Position numbers and translations under genes: made by a program. The notes beneath the pieces were generated by a model, which saw only the letters and a program-made list of their open reading frames with translations, ran no database searches and was not told the DNA's origin. 64,000 bases of DNA from the NCBI RefSeq assembly GCF_002140915.1, contig NZ_NGKU01000001.1, positions 301,425-365,424 of the forward strand. Reading direction: 5' to 3'. The stretch is from Candidatus Enterococcus testudinis. GTDB taxonomy: Bacteria > Bacillota > Bacilli > Lactobacillales > Enterococcaceae. The stretch's first letter is position 1, and each line of letters starts with the position of its first letter. Positions 27,110-37,141 of the stretch are shown in pieces.

Positions 27110-29798
27110 GTAGAGCTCCTCCTGTTTCAGCGATTTTTTTGCGGATCACCATAGGTAGGATACCTTGGTTCTTCCAGTAGCGGATATCTGCTGGGGCATC
27201 AAAGCGCAAACGGGTTGGGAAGGTTAGCGCTGTGCCGTCACTGCGTTTGGCAGTAACCTCAATGCGTTGCCCCACTTGTGGTTCTTCGGGCAAAGCCACA
27301 AAGAAGGATTCACTTCCATCCAAGCCAAGTGAGGCGGCAGTTTGCCCAGATACATATTCCAGTGGAATCACGCCCATCATCACCAAATTGCTGCGATGGA
27401 TTCGCTCGAAGCTTTCTGCTAATACTACTTTGATCCCCAAAAGTTGTGTGCCTTTTGCGGCCCAGTCTCTCGATGAACCCATGCCGTAGTCTTTGCCGGC
27501 AAGGATAATACAACTGTCTCCGGCTTCTTGGTACTGCATGGAGGCATCGAAGATCGATAAGGTTTCCCCAGTTGGGAAATAGTGAGTGACGCTGCCTGTG
27601 CTGCCAGGAACCAGCTGATTTTGCAAGCGAATATTGCCGAATGTGCCCCGCATCATAATATGATGATTGCCCCGTCTGGAACCAAATGAGTTGAATTCTC
27701 GATAAGCAACCCCGCGGTCTGTCAAAAATTTTCCAGCAGAAGAATCAAGACCAATGCTGCCAGCAGGTGAAATATGATCAGTTGTGACTGAATCACCTAG
27801 TTTAGCCAATACTTTCAAGTCATTGAGTGCCCCTTGCTGAGGTAATTCTTTGCTCAAAGTGTGGAAGTAGGGCGGGTGTGCAATATACGTCGATTCTTCT
27901 TGCCAGTCATAGACAGCGCTGGCTGTAGTATCAATCGCATTCCAACGTTCATTTGCATCGAACAAATGGGCATAAGCAGCCCTGAAGGCTTCTGGTCCCA
28001 CATATGTTTGGACATAGGCATTGACTTCTTCATTTGTCGGCCAAATATCCGCTAGATAAACGGGGGCGCCATCAACGATTGCTAAAGGTTCCGTCGTCAA
28101 GTCTTTACGAATCGTACCGGCGATGGCATAAGCGACAACTAAAGGTGGCGAAGCCAAGTAGTTGGCTTTGATCTGGGGATGGATCCGTCCCTCAAAGTTA
28201 CGGTTGCCGGACAAAACAGATGCAACCAGTAAGTTTTCTGCCTCGATGGCTTCAGCAACCGGTGTTTCCAACGGTCCAGAATTGCCGATACAAGTTGTAC
28301 AACCATACCCAACCAAGTAGAAGCCGAGCTTCTCCAGGTAAGGCATCAGGCCACTATTTTGCAAATAGGTCGTAACAATCTGTGAACCGGGCGCCAATGA
28401 GGTTTTGACATATTTCGGGACCACTAAACCTTTTTCTACGGCGTTTTTGGCTAAAAGTCCCGCGGATAACATGACAAAAGGATTGCTGGTATTGGTGCAG
28501 CTGGTAATCGCCGCCAACACCAGATCACCAGTCGTTAAGCGTTCCGTTGTATCTGGCCAGAGAACCAGAGCTTCTTTATCCCATTCATCAGCTGTTAAGC
28601 CAAATCCTTTCGGTCCAACTGCAGCTGTTACAGAGTCGTCAAAATCGGTACCGACTGCTGGCAGTAAGATGCGATCTTGCGGTCTTTTTGGTCCTGCAAG
28701 GGCAGGTTGGATCTCCGCCAAGTCAATGGTGATTACTTTGCTGTATTCAGGAGACTGCTGCGCATCATAAAACAGATGATTGGCCTTTGCATAGGCTTCG
28801 ACCAATGTGATCAATGCCGCAGGGCGTCCAGTAGTTGCTAGATAATTTAGTGTTTCCTGATCAATTGGGCAAAAGCCGCAAGTGGCACCATATTCAGGCG
28901 CCATATTGGCCAACGTGGCCCGATCAGCAAGGGACAATTGACTATAACCAGGGCCGAAATACTCAACGAATTTACCGACAACTTTTTCCAAACGCAAGAC
29001 TTCTGTCACTTTTAGTGCCAAGTCAGTCGCAGTTGTGCCAGCCGGCATCTCATGAACAAAGCGCACGCCGATCACTTCGGGTGTCGGAAAGAAAGAAGGT
29101 TCCCCCAAAATAGCGGCTTCGGCTTCGATACCGCCCACACCCCATCCTAGGACACCCAAACCATTGATCATGGTCGTGTGAGAATCGGTTCCTTGGAGCG
29201 TATCGGGAAAAAGATAGATATCCTCACCAATTTGCTTCTGTAAAATCACATCTGAAAGAGACTCAATATTTACTTGATGAATGATGCCTGTTTCTGGCGG
29301 TACGACTTCAAAATTAGCAAAAGATTGTTGCGCCCACTTCAAGAACTGATAGCGCTCTTGATTGCGTTCAAATTCTCGTTCCGTATTGAAGGCCACTGCT
29401 TGCGGGGTACCTGCGCAATCGACTTGGACGGAGTGGTCGACAACCAACGTCACGGGGATTTCTGGATTGATGGCTGCTGCATCGCCGCCTAAAGACACGA
29501 TGGCATCTCTCATTGCTGCCAAATCAACCACAGCTGGTACGCCAGTAAAATCTTGCAATACGACCCGTTCAGGCTTGAAAGGCACTACGCCTTCAGGTGC
29601 AACAGGGGACCAATTGGCTAGATAAGGCAAATACGCCTCGGTAATTTCATCGTCTTGATGACGTGCGACACTTTCAAGTAATACCCGGATGGTGTACGGC
29701 AAGCGGTGAAGGTCAGCTGAAAATTGCGCAGCGAGTTTCACGAGGTCAATGTACGTGTATTCAGATTGATTGACCGTAATTTTTGTTTGCCACTTCAT
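27102..29798 (-). CDS. acnA: Aconitate hydratase AcnA
   Basis: Isomerises citrate to isocitrate with a [4Fe-4S] cluster. The 898-aa length is typical for AcnA/IRP. Cluster cysteines are seen in [10 protein letters not shown] and [12 protein letters not shown]; the swivel domain has [15 protein letters not shown] and [15 protein letters not shown] strong ribosome site (AAGGAGGATC) precedes the ATG. The gene is divergent from citrate synthase across a 234-bp control region. Confidence 0.96.
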   Translation of the reverse strand: MKWQTKITVNQSEYTYIDLVKLAAQFSADLHRLPYTIRVLLESVARHQDDEITEAYLPYLANWSPVAPEGVVPFKPERVVLQDFTGVPAVVDLAAMRDAIVSLGGDAAAINPEIPVTLVVDHSVQVDCAGTPQAVAFNTEREFERNQERYQFLKWAQQSFANFEVVPPETGIIHQVNIESLSDVILQKQIGEDIYLFPDTLQGTDSHTTMINGLGVLGWGVGGIEAEAAILGEPSFFPTPEVIGVRFVHEMPAGTTATDLALKVTEVLRLEKVVGKFVEYFGPGYSQLSLADRATLANMAPEYGATCGFCPIDQETLNYLATTGRPAALITLVEAYAKANHLFYDAQQSPEYSKVITIDLAEIQPALAGPKRPQDRILLPAVGTDFDDSVTAAVGPKGFGLTADEWDKEALVLWPDTTERLTTGDLVLAAITSCTNTSNPFVMLSAGLLAKNAVEKGLVVPKYVKTSLAPGSQIVTTYLQNSGLMPYLEKLGFYLVGYGCTTCIGNSGPLETPVAEAIEAENLLVASVLSGNRNFEGRIHPQIKANYLASPPLVVAYAIAGTIRKDLTTEPLAIVDGAPVYLADIWPTNEEVNAYVQTYVGPEAFRAAYAHLFDANERWNAIDTTASAVYDWQEESTYIAHPPYFHTLSKELPQQGALNDLKVLAKLGDSVTTDHISPAGSIGLDSSAGKFLTDRGVAYREFNSFGSRRGNHHIMMRGTFGNIRLQNQLVPGSTGSVTHYFPTGETLSIFDASMQYQEAGDSCIILAGKDYGMGSSRDWAAKGTQLLGIKVVLAESFERIHRSNLVMMGVIPLEYVSGQTAASLGLDGSESFFVALPEEPQVGQRIEVTAKRSDGTALTFPTRLRFDAPADIRYWKNQGILPMVIRKKIAETGGALHV

Positions 29799-29841
29799 AG
29801 AGATCCTCCTTATAACGAAATATAGATACTTATTAGGAATA

Positions 29842-29915
29842 ATTATACGATGATAATTTAAAAAATCAATTAAAATTATGAAAAATATTTCATTTTCAAA
29901 TCATCGTGCTATAAT
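29842..29915. promoter_or_regulatory. Divergent acnA / citrate synthase promoters with mirrored ATCATCG boxes
   Basis: Leftward promoter: TTGATT (29869-29864), 16 bp, TATAAT (29847-29842). Rightward: an extended -10 TGC-TATAAT at 29907-29915 with a weak -35. Each -10 is preceded on its own strand by ATCATCGT, giving an 8-bp inverted pair ACGATGAT (29847-29854) and ATCATCGT (29900-29907) whose centres are 53 bp apart. Between them lies a second dyad ATAATTT-N13-AAATTAT (29853-29879). The layout suggests one regulator acting on both genes. Confidence 0.55.
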
Positions 29916-30032
29916 GTGTAAAAGTTTGGAAAATAGCATGCACAATAATGTGAGCTTGATATAAGTGCGTGATTATAGGATTAAATAACAAATCAGTTGG
30001 ATATAGCAAGTTGGATTGGAGGAGAAATAGCT

Positions 30033-31394
30033 GTGGAAAAATTAGAGAAGAGTAAGAAGATGTCCTTTCTTGCATCGCAATGTCAGCATGCAAATCAAAT
30101 CGATGTGAATTTTTATACAGAATATGATGTCAAACGAGGGCTAAGAGATGTCAATGGGACAGGTGTCGTTGCTGGATTGACGACAATCTCAACCATCTAT
30201 CCCGAAAAAATTATCGACGGAAAACCAGTTGCAGCATGCGGCGAATTGCGCTATCGCGGGATTGATATCAATGAATTGGTGGCAGGGTTTGTCCATGAAG
30301 ACCGTTTTGGTTTTGAAGAAATTGCATATTTATTACTATTTGGCGAACTGCCAACTGCAAGCGAATTAGCTGAGTTTCGTTTGTTATTAGCAGAGAAACG
30401 CACGCTGCCGACAAATTTTGTCCGCGATGTGATTATGAAAGCTTCTTCTTCAGATATTATGAACAGTCTTTCCCGTAGTATTCTGACATTGGCAAGTTAT
30501 GATCCAAAAGCGGATGATATCAGTATTGAAAATGTGTTGGAACAAAGTCTTATGTTGATTAGTGTCTTTCCATTACTGGCAATCTATGCCTATCATGCCT
30601 ATAATCACTATAGTCAAGGCGAGAGCATGTACATTCACCGTCCACCTGCAGATCTGAGTACTGCAGAAACGATCTTGACCATGCTACGGCCAACAAAAGA
30701 ATATAGTTTCCAAGAGGCCCAAACGCTGGATATGGCATTGGTGTTGCACATGGAACATGGTGGCGGGAATAACTCCACTTTTACTACCCGAGTCGTGACA
30801 TCCAGTGGCACCGATACGTATTCGACAATCGCGGCAGCATTGGGTTCATTAAAAGGTCCAAAGCACGGCGGGGCAAATATCAAAGTGACAGAGATGATGA
30901 CTGACTTGAAACAACACGTGTTAGATACTACTGATGAAGCAGCAGTTCGGGGGTATTTGGAACAAGTCTTGGACAAAAAAGCCTTTGATCAAAAAGGCTT
31001 GATCTACGGAATGGGTCATGCGGTATATAGTGACAATGATCCCCGTGCAGCAATCTTTAAAAACTATGTGGCTAAATTGGCAAAAGAAAAAGGCAGCCAA
31101 GCGTGGGAAGAATATCAACTTTACACCATGGTGGAAAGGATCGCTCCTGAAGTCATCAAGGAAAAACGGAAAATGTATAAAGGCGTGAGTGCCAACATTG
31201 ATTTCTTCAGCGGCTTTGTATATAACATGCTTGATCTACCCGAAGAACTCTACACACCAATGTTTGCGGTAGCCCGCATCGTCGGCTGGTCTGCGCACCG
31301 GATCGAAGAGTTGGTGAATGCACAAAAGATCATGCGCCCGGCTTATAAAGAGGTGTCAGTGGATCGAGGGTATGTTGATTTGGATTTGAGGTGA
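30033..31394 (+). CDS. gltA: Citrate synthase
   Basis: Condenses acetyl-CoA and oxaloacetate. The frame is open from a TTG at 29997, but GTG 30033 has GGAGGAG 8 nt upstream and gives 453 aa. Catalytic residues are visible: His in HMEHGGGNNSTF, His in GMGHAVYSDNDPRA, and Asp in ANIDFFSGFVY. It is longer than the 370-aa bacillary CitZ. With acnA and icd it makes the citrate-to-2-oxoglutarate branch, which many lactic acid bacteria lack. Confidence 0.93.
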   Translation: MEKLEKSKKMSFLASQCQHANQIDVNFYTEYDVKRGLRDVNGTGVVAGLTTISTIYPEKIIDGKPVAACGELRYRGIDINELVAGFVHEDRFGFEEIAYLLLFGELPTASELAEFRLLLAEKRTLPTNFVRDVIMKASSSDIMNSLSRSILTLASYDPKADDISIENVLEQSLMLISVFPLLAIYAYHAYNHYSQGESMYIHRPPADLSTAETILTMLRPTKEYSFQEAQTLDMALVLHMEHGGGNNSTFTTRVVTSSGTDTYSTIAAALGSLKGPKHGGANIKVTEMMTDLKQHVLDTTDEAAVRGYLEQVLDKKAFDQKGLIYGMGHAVYSDNDPRAAIFKNYVAKLAKEKGSQAWEEYQLYTMVERIAPEVIKEKRKMYKGVSANIDFFSGFVYNMLDLPEELYTPMFAVARIVGWSAHRIEELVNAQKIMRPAYKEVSVDRGYVDLDLR

Positions 31395-31398
31395 AATG

Positions 31399-31427
31399 TA
31401 GCAGTGAGTAATCACTGCTATTTTTTT
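31399..31427 (+). terminator. Terminator of the citrate synthase gene
   Basis: TAGCAGTGA - GTAA - TCACTGCTA followed by seven T. Confidence 0.92.
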
Positions 31428-31546
31428 GTGTGTAAATATGAGAAATCGAATTTAAATAGAATAGATAACGATAAGTTACACGAATCTGTTTAGTTTACCC
31501 AATTTTAGAAAGCGAAAAATGAAAATAAATTAATTTAATGAAAGCG

Positions 31547-31605
31547 TTGACATATTTAAAGTTTAACGTTAAACTGAAAGTGAATTTTAGGTTTAACGTT
31601 AAACC
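31547..31605 (+). promoter_or_regulatory. Sugar-operon promoter with two perfect LacI-type operators
   Basis: TTGACA (31547-31552), 17 bp, TAAACT (31570-31575). Operator 1 (31560-31575) is the 16-bp palindrome AGTTTAACGTTAAACT and covers the -10. Operator 2 (31590-31605) is GGTTTAACGTTAAACC. Their centres are exactly 30 bp apart, so both lie on the same helix face. The likely binder is the LacI-type protein encoded at 36115-37128. The rest of the 31428-31791 gap is AT-rich; a 10-codon ORF at 31631-31663 after AGGAAAGAGG may be a leader peptide. Confidence 0.85.
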
Positions 31606-31791
31606 GTTTAAGGAAAGAGGTGCCTTTTGAATGCTATATGATGTTTACCTTTTAATATGCTAATAGGAATTATTAGTGCCAGATTTTCTCAGATGATTCA
31701 GGCGACATTCATTTGAAAGTTTGAATGGAAGGGCAAATGTAATAGAAATCAGTTTTAATCAAACAGATTGGTGAAAAGGGAGGATTCAAGT

Positions 31792-32712
31792 GTGGGGAAA
31801 AGCACGAAAGGTTTGTACAGTAGTAGAGTAAAAAACAGTCTTTCTTTGTATATTTTATTAGCACCAGCGATTATCTTATTACTGATATTTACGTATATAC
31901 CAATGTCAGGATTAGTGATTGCGTTCAAAGACTATACACCTTCTTCCGGGATATTTGGAAGTCCTTGGGTTGGATTTAAGCATTTTTCTCAGTTTTTTAG
32001 TTCATATCAGTTTGGCGTAACAATTAGAAATACACTAAAAATTTCGATTTACAGCATTGTAGTGGGATTTCCATTACCCATAGCATTGGCAATTTTATGT
32101 AATCAAATTCGAGTAGAAAAATTCAAGAAGTTTTTCCAAGTTACAACATATCTACCACATTTTATTTCGACTATGGTTATGTGTGGCATGCTGATTTTAT
32201 TTCTTTCACCAAATAATGGATTGATTGTAAATTTTCTGGGTTTATTTGGCATTGATATACCAGCTCTGCTATCGCAACCTGCAAGCTTTGCAAGTGTATA
32301 TGTATGGAGTGATGTTTGGCAACACGTCGGTTGGGACAGTATTATCTTCTTGGCCGCACTTTCAGCAATCGATCCAACTTATTACGAAGCGGCTACGATG
32401 GATGGTGCTTCTAAACTACAAAAAATTAGGCATATTGATTTACCCCTGATTCTGCCAACTGCAATGATTTTACTTATTCTACGCGCGGGTGGACTGTTGA
32501 GTGTAGGGTTTGAGAAAGTACTCTTGCTTCAAAATCCATTGAATTTAGCAGGAAGCGAAATTATATCTACTTATGTTTACAAAGTAGGGTTGATTAATTT
32601 CCAATACAGCTATTCTACTGCTATTGGCCTATTTAATACTGTAGTTAATGTCATTATATTGATAATGGTTAATTCATTGTCCCGTCGACTCACAAAAACA
32701 GGTTTATTTTAG
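31792..32712 (+). CDS. Carbohydrate ABC transporter permease (LplB type)
   Basis: A 306-aa inner-membrane permease with six hydrophobic segments and the EAA loop YYEAATMDGASKLQKIRHIDLP (shown in two parts: YYEAATMDGA and SKLQKIRHIDLP). The start is GTG 31792, with AGGGAGGA 7 nt upstream; the open frame from TTG 31768 runs across that ribosome site. LplB/LplC permeases carry oligosaccharides. No ATPase gene is in the operon, so a shared MsmX-type ATPase elsewhere is implied. Confidence 0.88.
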   Translation: MGKSTKGLYSSRVKNSLSLYILLAPAIILLLIFTYIPMSGLVIAFKDYTPSSGIFGSPWVGFKHFSQFFSSYQFGVTIRNTLKISIYSIVVGFPLPIALAILCNQIRVEKFKKFFQVTTYLPHFISTMVMCGMLILFLSPNNGLIVNFLGLFGIDIPALLSQPASFASVYVWSDVWQHVGWDSIIFLAALSAIDPTYYEAATMDGASKLQKIRHIDLPLILPTAMILLILRAGGLLSVGFEKVLLLQNPLNLAGSEIISTYVYKVGLINFQYSYSTAIGLFNTVVNVIILIMVNSLSRRLTKTGLF

Positions 32713-32721
32713 GAGGGGAAT

Positions 32722-33621
32722 ATGAAAACAAAAAAAAGAGGAAGACATATGAATAGTTCGGAAAAAGTTTTTAATTTTTTTGTCTATGGCGTAGCAATCA
32801 TTTTAATTCTCCTAATCATTTATCCTTTATGGTTTGTCATCATTGCGTCATTTAGTGACCCAGCAGATGTTGGTAGTGGTCAAGTTTGGTTATTACCTAA
32901 TGATTGGCGACTAGATGGATATGTAAAATTGTTCGAACAATCACTTTTTTGGCGTAGTTATTTGAACACTGTCATGTATACCGTTGTTGGAACTTTAGTC
33001 GCGTTATTGGTGAATATCCCAGCAGGATATGCATTATCTAGAAAAGATTTGTTCGGCCGAAAGTGGGTGGCGATCGTATTCATTATTCCTATGTTTGTTT
33101 CTGGTGGTTTGATTCCTACGTACTTAACGATAAAAAATGTAGGTCTCTTGGATACTTTTTGGGTAATGGTCATTCCATTTGCTGTATCAAGCTACAATAT
33201 CATTGTTGCTAGAACTTTTTTTAATAATAGTATTCCCGCAGGATTGTGGGAAGCTGCTCAAATTGATGGATGCGGAACGATTCGATATTTTATTAGTATA
33301 GTTTTACCTCTGTCCAAAGCGATATTGGCGGTTATTGGTTTATGGACAGCAGTAGGAATCTGGAATTCATGGTTTAATGCGTTGATTTATTTGACAAATG
33401 AAAATCTCCAACCATTGCAATTGATTCTCCGCAGATTACTCATTAGTAATCAACTACTGCAAACACAAGCAACCGGAGAGTTGGCTTCTGAGTTAAGAGC
33501 AACCGCTGATATGATGAAATATGCAGCAATTGTTGTGTCAACAGCACCGATTATGATGTTATATCCGCTGTTACAAAAATACTTTAATCAAGGCGTTATG
33601 ATTGGCGCTTTAAAAGAATGA
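32722..33621 (+). CDS. Carbohydrate ABC transporter permease (LplC/YtcP type)
   Basis: The 299-aa partner permease. Six hydrophobic segments; the EAA loop is LWEAAQIDGCGTIRYFISIVLP (around residues 180-200). An AGGAGGGG ribosome site lies 9 bp after the previous stop. A second Met at residue 10 (MNSSEKV) is a possible alternative start but lacks a better ribosome site. Confidence 0.88.
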   Translation: MKTKKRGRHMNSSEKVFNFFVYGVAIILILLIIYPLWFVIIASFSDPADVGSGQVWLLPNDWRLDGYVKLFEQSLFWRSYLNTVMYTVVGTLVALLVNIPAGYALSRKDLFGRKWVAIVFIIPMFVSGGLIPTYLTIKNVGLLDTFWVMVIPFAVSSYNIIVARTFFNNSIPAGLWEAAQIDGCGTIRYFISIVLPLSKAILAVIGLWTAVGIWNSWFNALIYLTNENLQPLQLILRRLLISNQLLQTQATGELASELRATADMMKYAAIVVSTAPIMMLYPLLQKYFNQGVMIGALKE

Positions 33622-33635
33622 ATGGGGGAATAAAA

Positions 33636-35204
33636 ATGTTAGAGAAAAAATGGTCAAAACTACTTTTATCTGTTGGGTTACTTGGAATATTAGCTGCTTG
33701 CGGTAATGAAGAGCCAGATGCTGACCAGAGTAGTAATGAAAGTGATAATACAAGTTTCAAAATTTCGACTGTCCGTTGGGCTGATTGGGGAGATGATTTT
33801 ACCAAAGGATTTCTAGAAGAGGCAGAGGAAAACGCAGGTATTCAAATCGATTGGGATATTCACTTATCAGCTGATTGGGGAGATCGAAAATCTGTGCTCA
33901 TGGCCGGGGGCGATTTACCGGATGCTTTTTTAGGCTCAATCACCTTTACAGATGCAGAAATTGCACAAAATCAAGATGTCTTTATTCCGTTAGAAGATTT
34001 GATAGAAGAAAATATGCCGAATTTATCAAAAATCATGGAGAGTGATCCCAAACTCAAAGCTATGATTACTTCACCTGATGGACACATATACAGTTTGCCA
34101 AAAAAATTGCCAATGCGGCCATTGATAGCAAACCAGATGTTTATCAATCAGACTTGGTTAGACAATCTTGGGCTAGATATGCCGGATACTTATGAAGAAT
34201 TTATAGATGTTTTAGTTGCATTTAATGAAGGTGATGCTAATGGAAATGGTAATTTGAATGATGAAATCCCTTATGGGGTTGGGAATTTTAGTGAAACTTT
34301 TTCTTTTATTTTACCATTTGATAATCGTCTTGGTGCAGACAATACCTATGAAATGAGTTTGAAAGATGAGCAACCCGTTTATCTTCGTACCGAAGAGTCC
34401 TATCGCGATGGTATTGCGTGGATGAGTGAAGCTTATCAAAAAGGATTGATTGACCCAGAATTGTTTACAGCTGATACTTCTATGAGTGATGCAAAACGAA
34501 TGAACAAGGATGTTTCTCTGGTTGGTGTAGCTGCTGGATGGACAGCAGACGCTACGTTCGGACTACATGCTGAAGAATACGTGGCTTTGCCGCCCCTTGT
34601 CGGACCGGATGGCAACCGTTATGTCATTTCTGATCCTGATCATTACAATTATGGTCGGAACGAATTTATGGTAACGACTAGCTGCGAAAATCCAGCTGAG
34701 TTATTGAAGTGGGCTGACCAGTTTTATACTGATGATGCAAGTATCCAGACATTTTATGGATCTTTTGGTATAGGCGTTGAAAAAGACGGTGATCAATATA
34801 CTGTGTTGCCACCTCAAGGTGACACCTCTGCTGATGAGTGGGCATGGATCAATTCTTTGCGTGATTTTGGACCTAAATATGTGGAAGAAGGATTTAATGA
34901 TCGAGTAACAATTGATGAAACACAAGGAGACGGGTTGAAATTGGCGCTGGATAGTGAAATCAATGAATACGCTTTGCCCGCATTTCCGAATGTTATGTAT
35001 TCACAAGAAGAGCTGACGCGTTTGTCAGCATTGTACGTGGATATTAGTTCATATGCTTCTCAAACAGCTGCTAAATGGATCGTAGAAGGTGGTGTGGAAG
35101 AAGAATGGGATGGCTATTTGAAACAGCTTGAGGCAATGGGAATCGATGAATTTATGCAAATTCAACAGGAGGCCTTTGATAGATACAATGCAGCATTAAA
35201 TTAG
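33636..35204 (+). CDS. Carbohydrate-binding lipoprotein (SBP family 1, LplA type)
   Basis: A 522-aa extracellular binding protein. Signal peptide MLEKKWSKLLLSVGLLGILAAC with lipid Cys at residue 22 (given here as LGILAAC), then an acidic Asn/Ser/Asp linker. The length and the LPDAFLGSITFTDAEI region fit the long LplA/YtcQ group that binds oligo- or polysaccharide fragments. ATG 33636 follows GGGGGAA; the in-frame ATG at 33618 belongs to the end of the previous gene. Confidence 0.87.
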   Translation: MLEKKWSKLLLSVGLLGILAACGNEEPDADQSSNESDNTSFKISTVRWADWGDDFTKGFLEEAEENAGIQIDWDIHLSADWGDRKSVLMAGGDLPDAFLGSITFTDAEIAQNQDVFIPLEDLIEENMPNLSKIMESDPKLKAMITSPDGHIYSLPKKLPMRPLIANQMFINQTWLDNLGLDMPDTYEEFIDVLVAFNEGDANGNGNLNDEIPYGVGNFSETFSFILPFDNRLGADNTYEMSLKDEQPVYLRTEESYRDGIAWMSEAYQKGLIDPELFTADTSMSDAKRMNKDVSLVGVAAGWTADATFGLHAEEYVALPPLVGPDGNRYVISDPDHYNYGRNEFMVTTSCENPAELLKWADQFYTDDASIQTFYGSFGIGVEKDGDQYTVLPPQGDTSADEWAWINSLRDFGPKYVEEGFNDRVTIDETQGDGLKLALDSEINEYALPAFPNVMYSQEELTRLSALYVDISSYASQTAAKWIVEGGVEEEWDGYLKQLEAMGIDEFMQIQQEAFDRYNAALN

Positions 35205-35212
35205 CAAATAGG

Positions 35213-35243
35213 TAAAGCTGGAGTAACAACTACTTCAGCTTTA
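35213..35243 (+). terminator. Intra-operon hairpin without T tract
   Basis: TAAAGCTGGAGTA / TACTTCAGCTTTA, 13 bp with one G-T and a 5-nt loop, directly after the binding-protein gene. The following bases (TCAAATGAATTTTC) are not a good T run, so it may be a 3' stabiliser of the binding-protein mRNA rather than a full stop. Confidence 0.55.
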
Positions 35244-35284
35244 TCAAATGAATTTTCTTCAGAAAGAAAATAGAAGGAGATAGA

Positions 35285-35929
35285 ATGAAAGAATTAATGA
35301 ATCTAAATAGTCCAATAATCAAGATTCTTGGGAGAACAACGGATTTGTTTTTGCTAAATATATTATTTTTGGTTACAAGTATTCCTATTATCACGATTGG
35401 TGCATCTTTAGTCAGTTTGAATACAAGCTGGCAAAAAATTTTGAAAGACAATGATGAAGGGATTGTAAGAAGTTATTTTACTTGCTTCAAAAAAAATTTT
35501 GTTCAAGCCACGATCAGTTGGCTTGTTATACTCCTTATGACTGTTCTTTTTTTGATAGATTTCTATCTATTTGAACAACAGACAGCGCAAATAAGGGCAA
35601 TAGGATTAGGTGTCTTATTTCCATTTGTCTTGGCGCTTTTACTATTGTTTCTGCTCCTATTCTCTTATTTAGGGCGATATGAAGATACGATAGCAAGAAG
35701 CGTGAAAAATTGTTTTTTGATAGCTGTCCAAAATGGAAAACAAATACTTTTTCTGCTTTCCTTTAACATCGCTGTCATCTATTTTAGTTTGAGTAGTCCG
35801 GAACGTTTATTAACATCGATTTATTTTTATACTTTCGGCGGTTTTTCTGTCATATCATTAATCAATAATTTAACCTTTAGAAAAATCTATCTTAAAGTTG
35901 AAAAAAATTTTTTTCAATTGCAGGGCTGA
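35285..35929 (+). CDS. YesL family membrane protein (DUF624)
   Basis: A 214-aa protein with five or six hydrophobic segments. The opening NSPIIKILGRTTDLFLLNILFLVTSIPIITIGAS (key parts: LGRTTDLFLLNILFL and SIPIITIGAS) is the DUF624 signature. Such genes commonly sit with LplABC-type transporters for plant or host glycans. Function unknown. An AGAAGGAG site precedes the ATG. Confidence 0.85.
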   Translation: MKELMNLNSPIIKILGRTTDLFLLNILFLVTSIPIITIGASLVSLNTSWQKILKDNDEGIVRSYFTCFKKNFVQATISWLVILLMTVLFLIDFYLFEQQTAQIRAIGLGVLFPFVLALLLLFLLLFSYLGRYEDTIARSVKNCFLIAVQNGKQILFLLSFNIAVIYFSLSSPERLLTSIYFYTFGGFSVISLINNLTFRKIYLKVEKNFFQLQG

Positions 35930-36073
35930 AAGGATAAAAGCATAGAGTATTTAGAAGAAATTACCTATTAAAGTGAATGAGGATATGAACAAAACATCCC
36001 CCTTCCAGTGGATGTGAATTCGTAAGTGTTATCAAGAGAATGACTAACTAATTGCTGGAAAGATAGAATACGG

Positions 36074-36079
36074 TATAAT
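36074..36079 (+). promoter_or_regulatory. -10 of the LacI-type regulator gene
   Basis: TATAAT at 36074-36079 with TTGCTG (36052-36057) 16 bp upstream. This would place the transcript start near 36086, which argues against the in-frame ATG at 36088 as the protein start. Confidence 0.55.
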
Positions 36080-36114
36080 AAGGGAAAATGAGTACGTTCG
36101 AAAGGACCAAGCGC

Positions 36115-37128
36115 ATGAAAATCACAATCAAAAAAATTGCTGAAGAAGCAGGTGTCAGTGTAACAACAGTTTCAAATGTTATTAATAAAAAAGCGCATCG
36201 CGTGTCCCAAGATAAAATCGATATGATCGAGGAAATTATAAAAAAATATAATTACTCGCCAAATATGAATGCTCGAGCCCTAGTGAAATCATCCTCACGT
36301 TTGATCGGACTATTGTATTTTTCAGATCAGAAGAATTTAGACTTTGCGGATCCTTTTGTGAATGAAATCCTGCAAGGTATCCAACGAGTAGCAAAGGAAC
36401 ATAATTTTTTTACTTTAGTTCATAGTGTCACAAAAACAGAAGATATAGAAGAAGTCCAGAAGAATTGGCGATTCGATGGTTTTATTGCTGTTGGATTTAG
36501 TCAGGAACTATTTGAAGAAGTTCATAAAATCATTCAAGTACCAATCATTTTCATTGATACTCATTTGAAAGATGAAGTCTACAGTCATATCGAAGATTAT
36601 CCCAATAGTTATTTTATTAACACAAATGATCAAGATGCAAGCTACAAAGCCACCACTTATTTACTAAAAAAAGGATTAACCAAAATTGGTTTTTACTCTT
36701 ATGAATTTGACAAAAATAAAACATCAGTTATCCAACAACGCTATGTTGGTTATCATAATGCACTTAAAGACTTTCATATAAAACCAGATACAGATTTAGA
36801 ATATACAGAAGAGCAGCAATCAGAAATACTGAATCATCTAGATGATTTCCAAGGTATTCTTGTAACGGCCGATTATTTGGCAATAAAATTCATTCACAAA
36901 TTGAAACAGGAAAAGTCATTTTATGAAAGAAAACTATCCATCATTAGTTTTGATGATATTCGATATGCGGCCTTGAATGATCCACCATTAACAACTATTA
37001 GGTTAGACCAAACAAAAAAAGGCGAGATAGCAATGAAAACGTTAGTTAATATTGTTGATGAACACATGAAAGAAAACCAAATTACTTTATTGAATGGAAC
37101 TTTGATCGTAAGAAAAACAACATTTTAG
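36115..37128 (+). CDS. LacI-family transcriptional regulator of the GH65/ABC locus
   Basis: A 337-aa regulator. The N-terminal HTH (ITIKKIAEEAGVSVTTVSNV) and hinge are followed by a periplasmic-binding-protein-like sensor domain ending with the usual LTTIRLDQTKKGEIAM. ATG 36115 has AAGGA 8 nt upstream. It is the obvious candidate to bind the three GTTTAACGTTAAAC sites at 31560, 31590 and inside the next gene; the inducer is probably an imported sugar or its phosphorolysis product. Confidence 0.9.
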   Translation: MKITIKKIAEEAGVSVTTVSNVINKKAHRVSQDKIDMIEEIIKKYNYSPNMNARALVKSSSRLIGLLYFSDQKNLDFADPFVNEILQGIQRVAKEHNFFTLVHSVTKTEDIEEVQKNWRFDGFIAVGFSQELFEEVHKIIQVPIIFIDTHLKDEVYSHIEDYPNSYFINTNDQDASYKATTYLLKKGLTKIGFYSYEFDKNKTSVIQQRYVGYHNALKDFHIKPDTDLEYTEEQQSEILNHLDDFQGILVTADYLAIKFIHKLKQEKSFYERKLSIISFDDIRYAALNDPPLTTIRLDQTKKGEIAMKTLVNIVDEHMKENQITLLNGTLIVRKTTF

Positions 37129-37141
37129 AAAGGTTAGTGCT

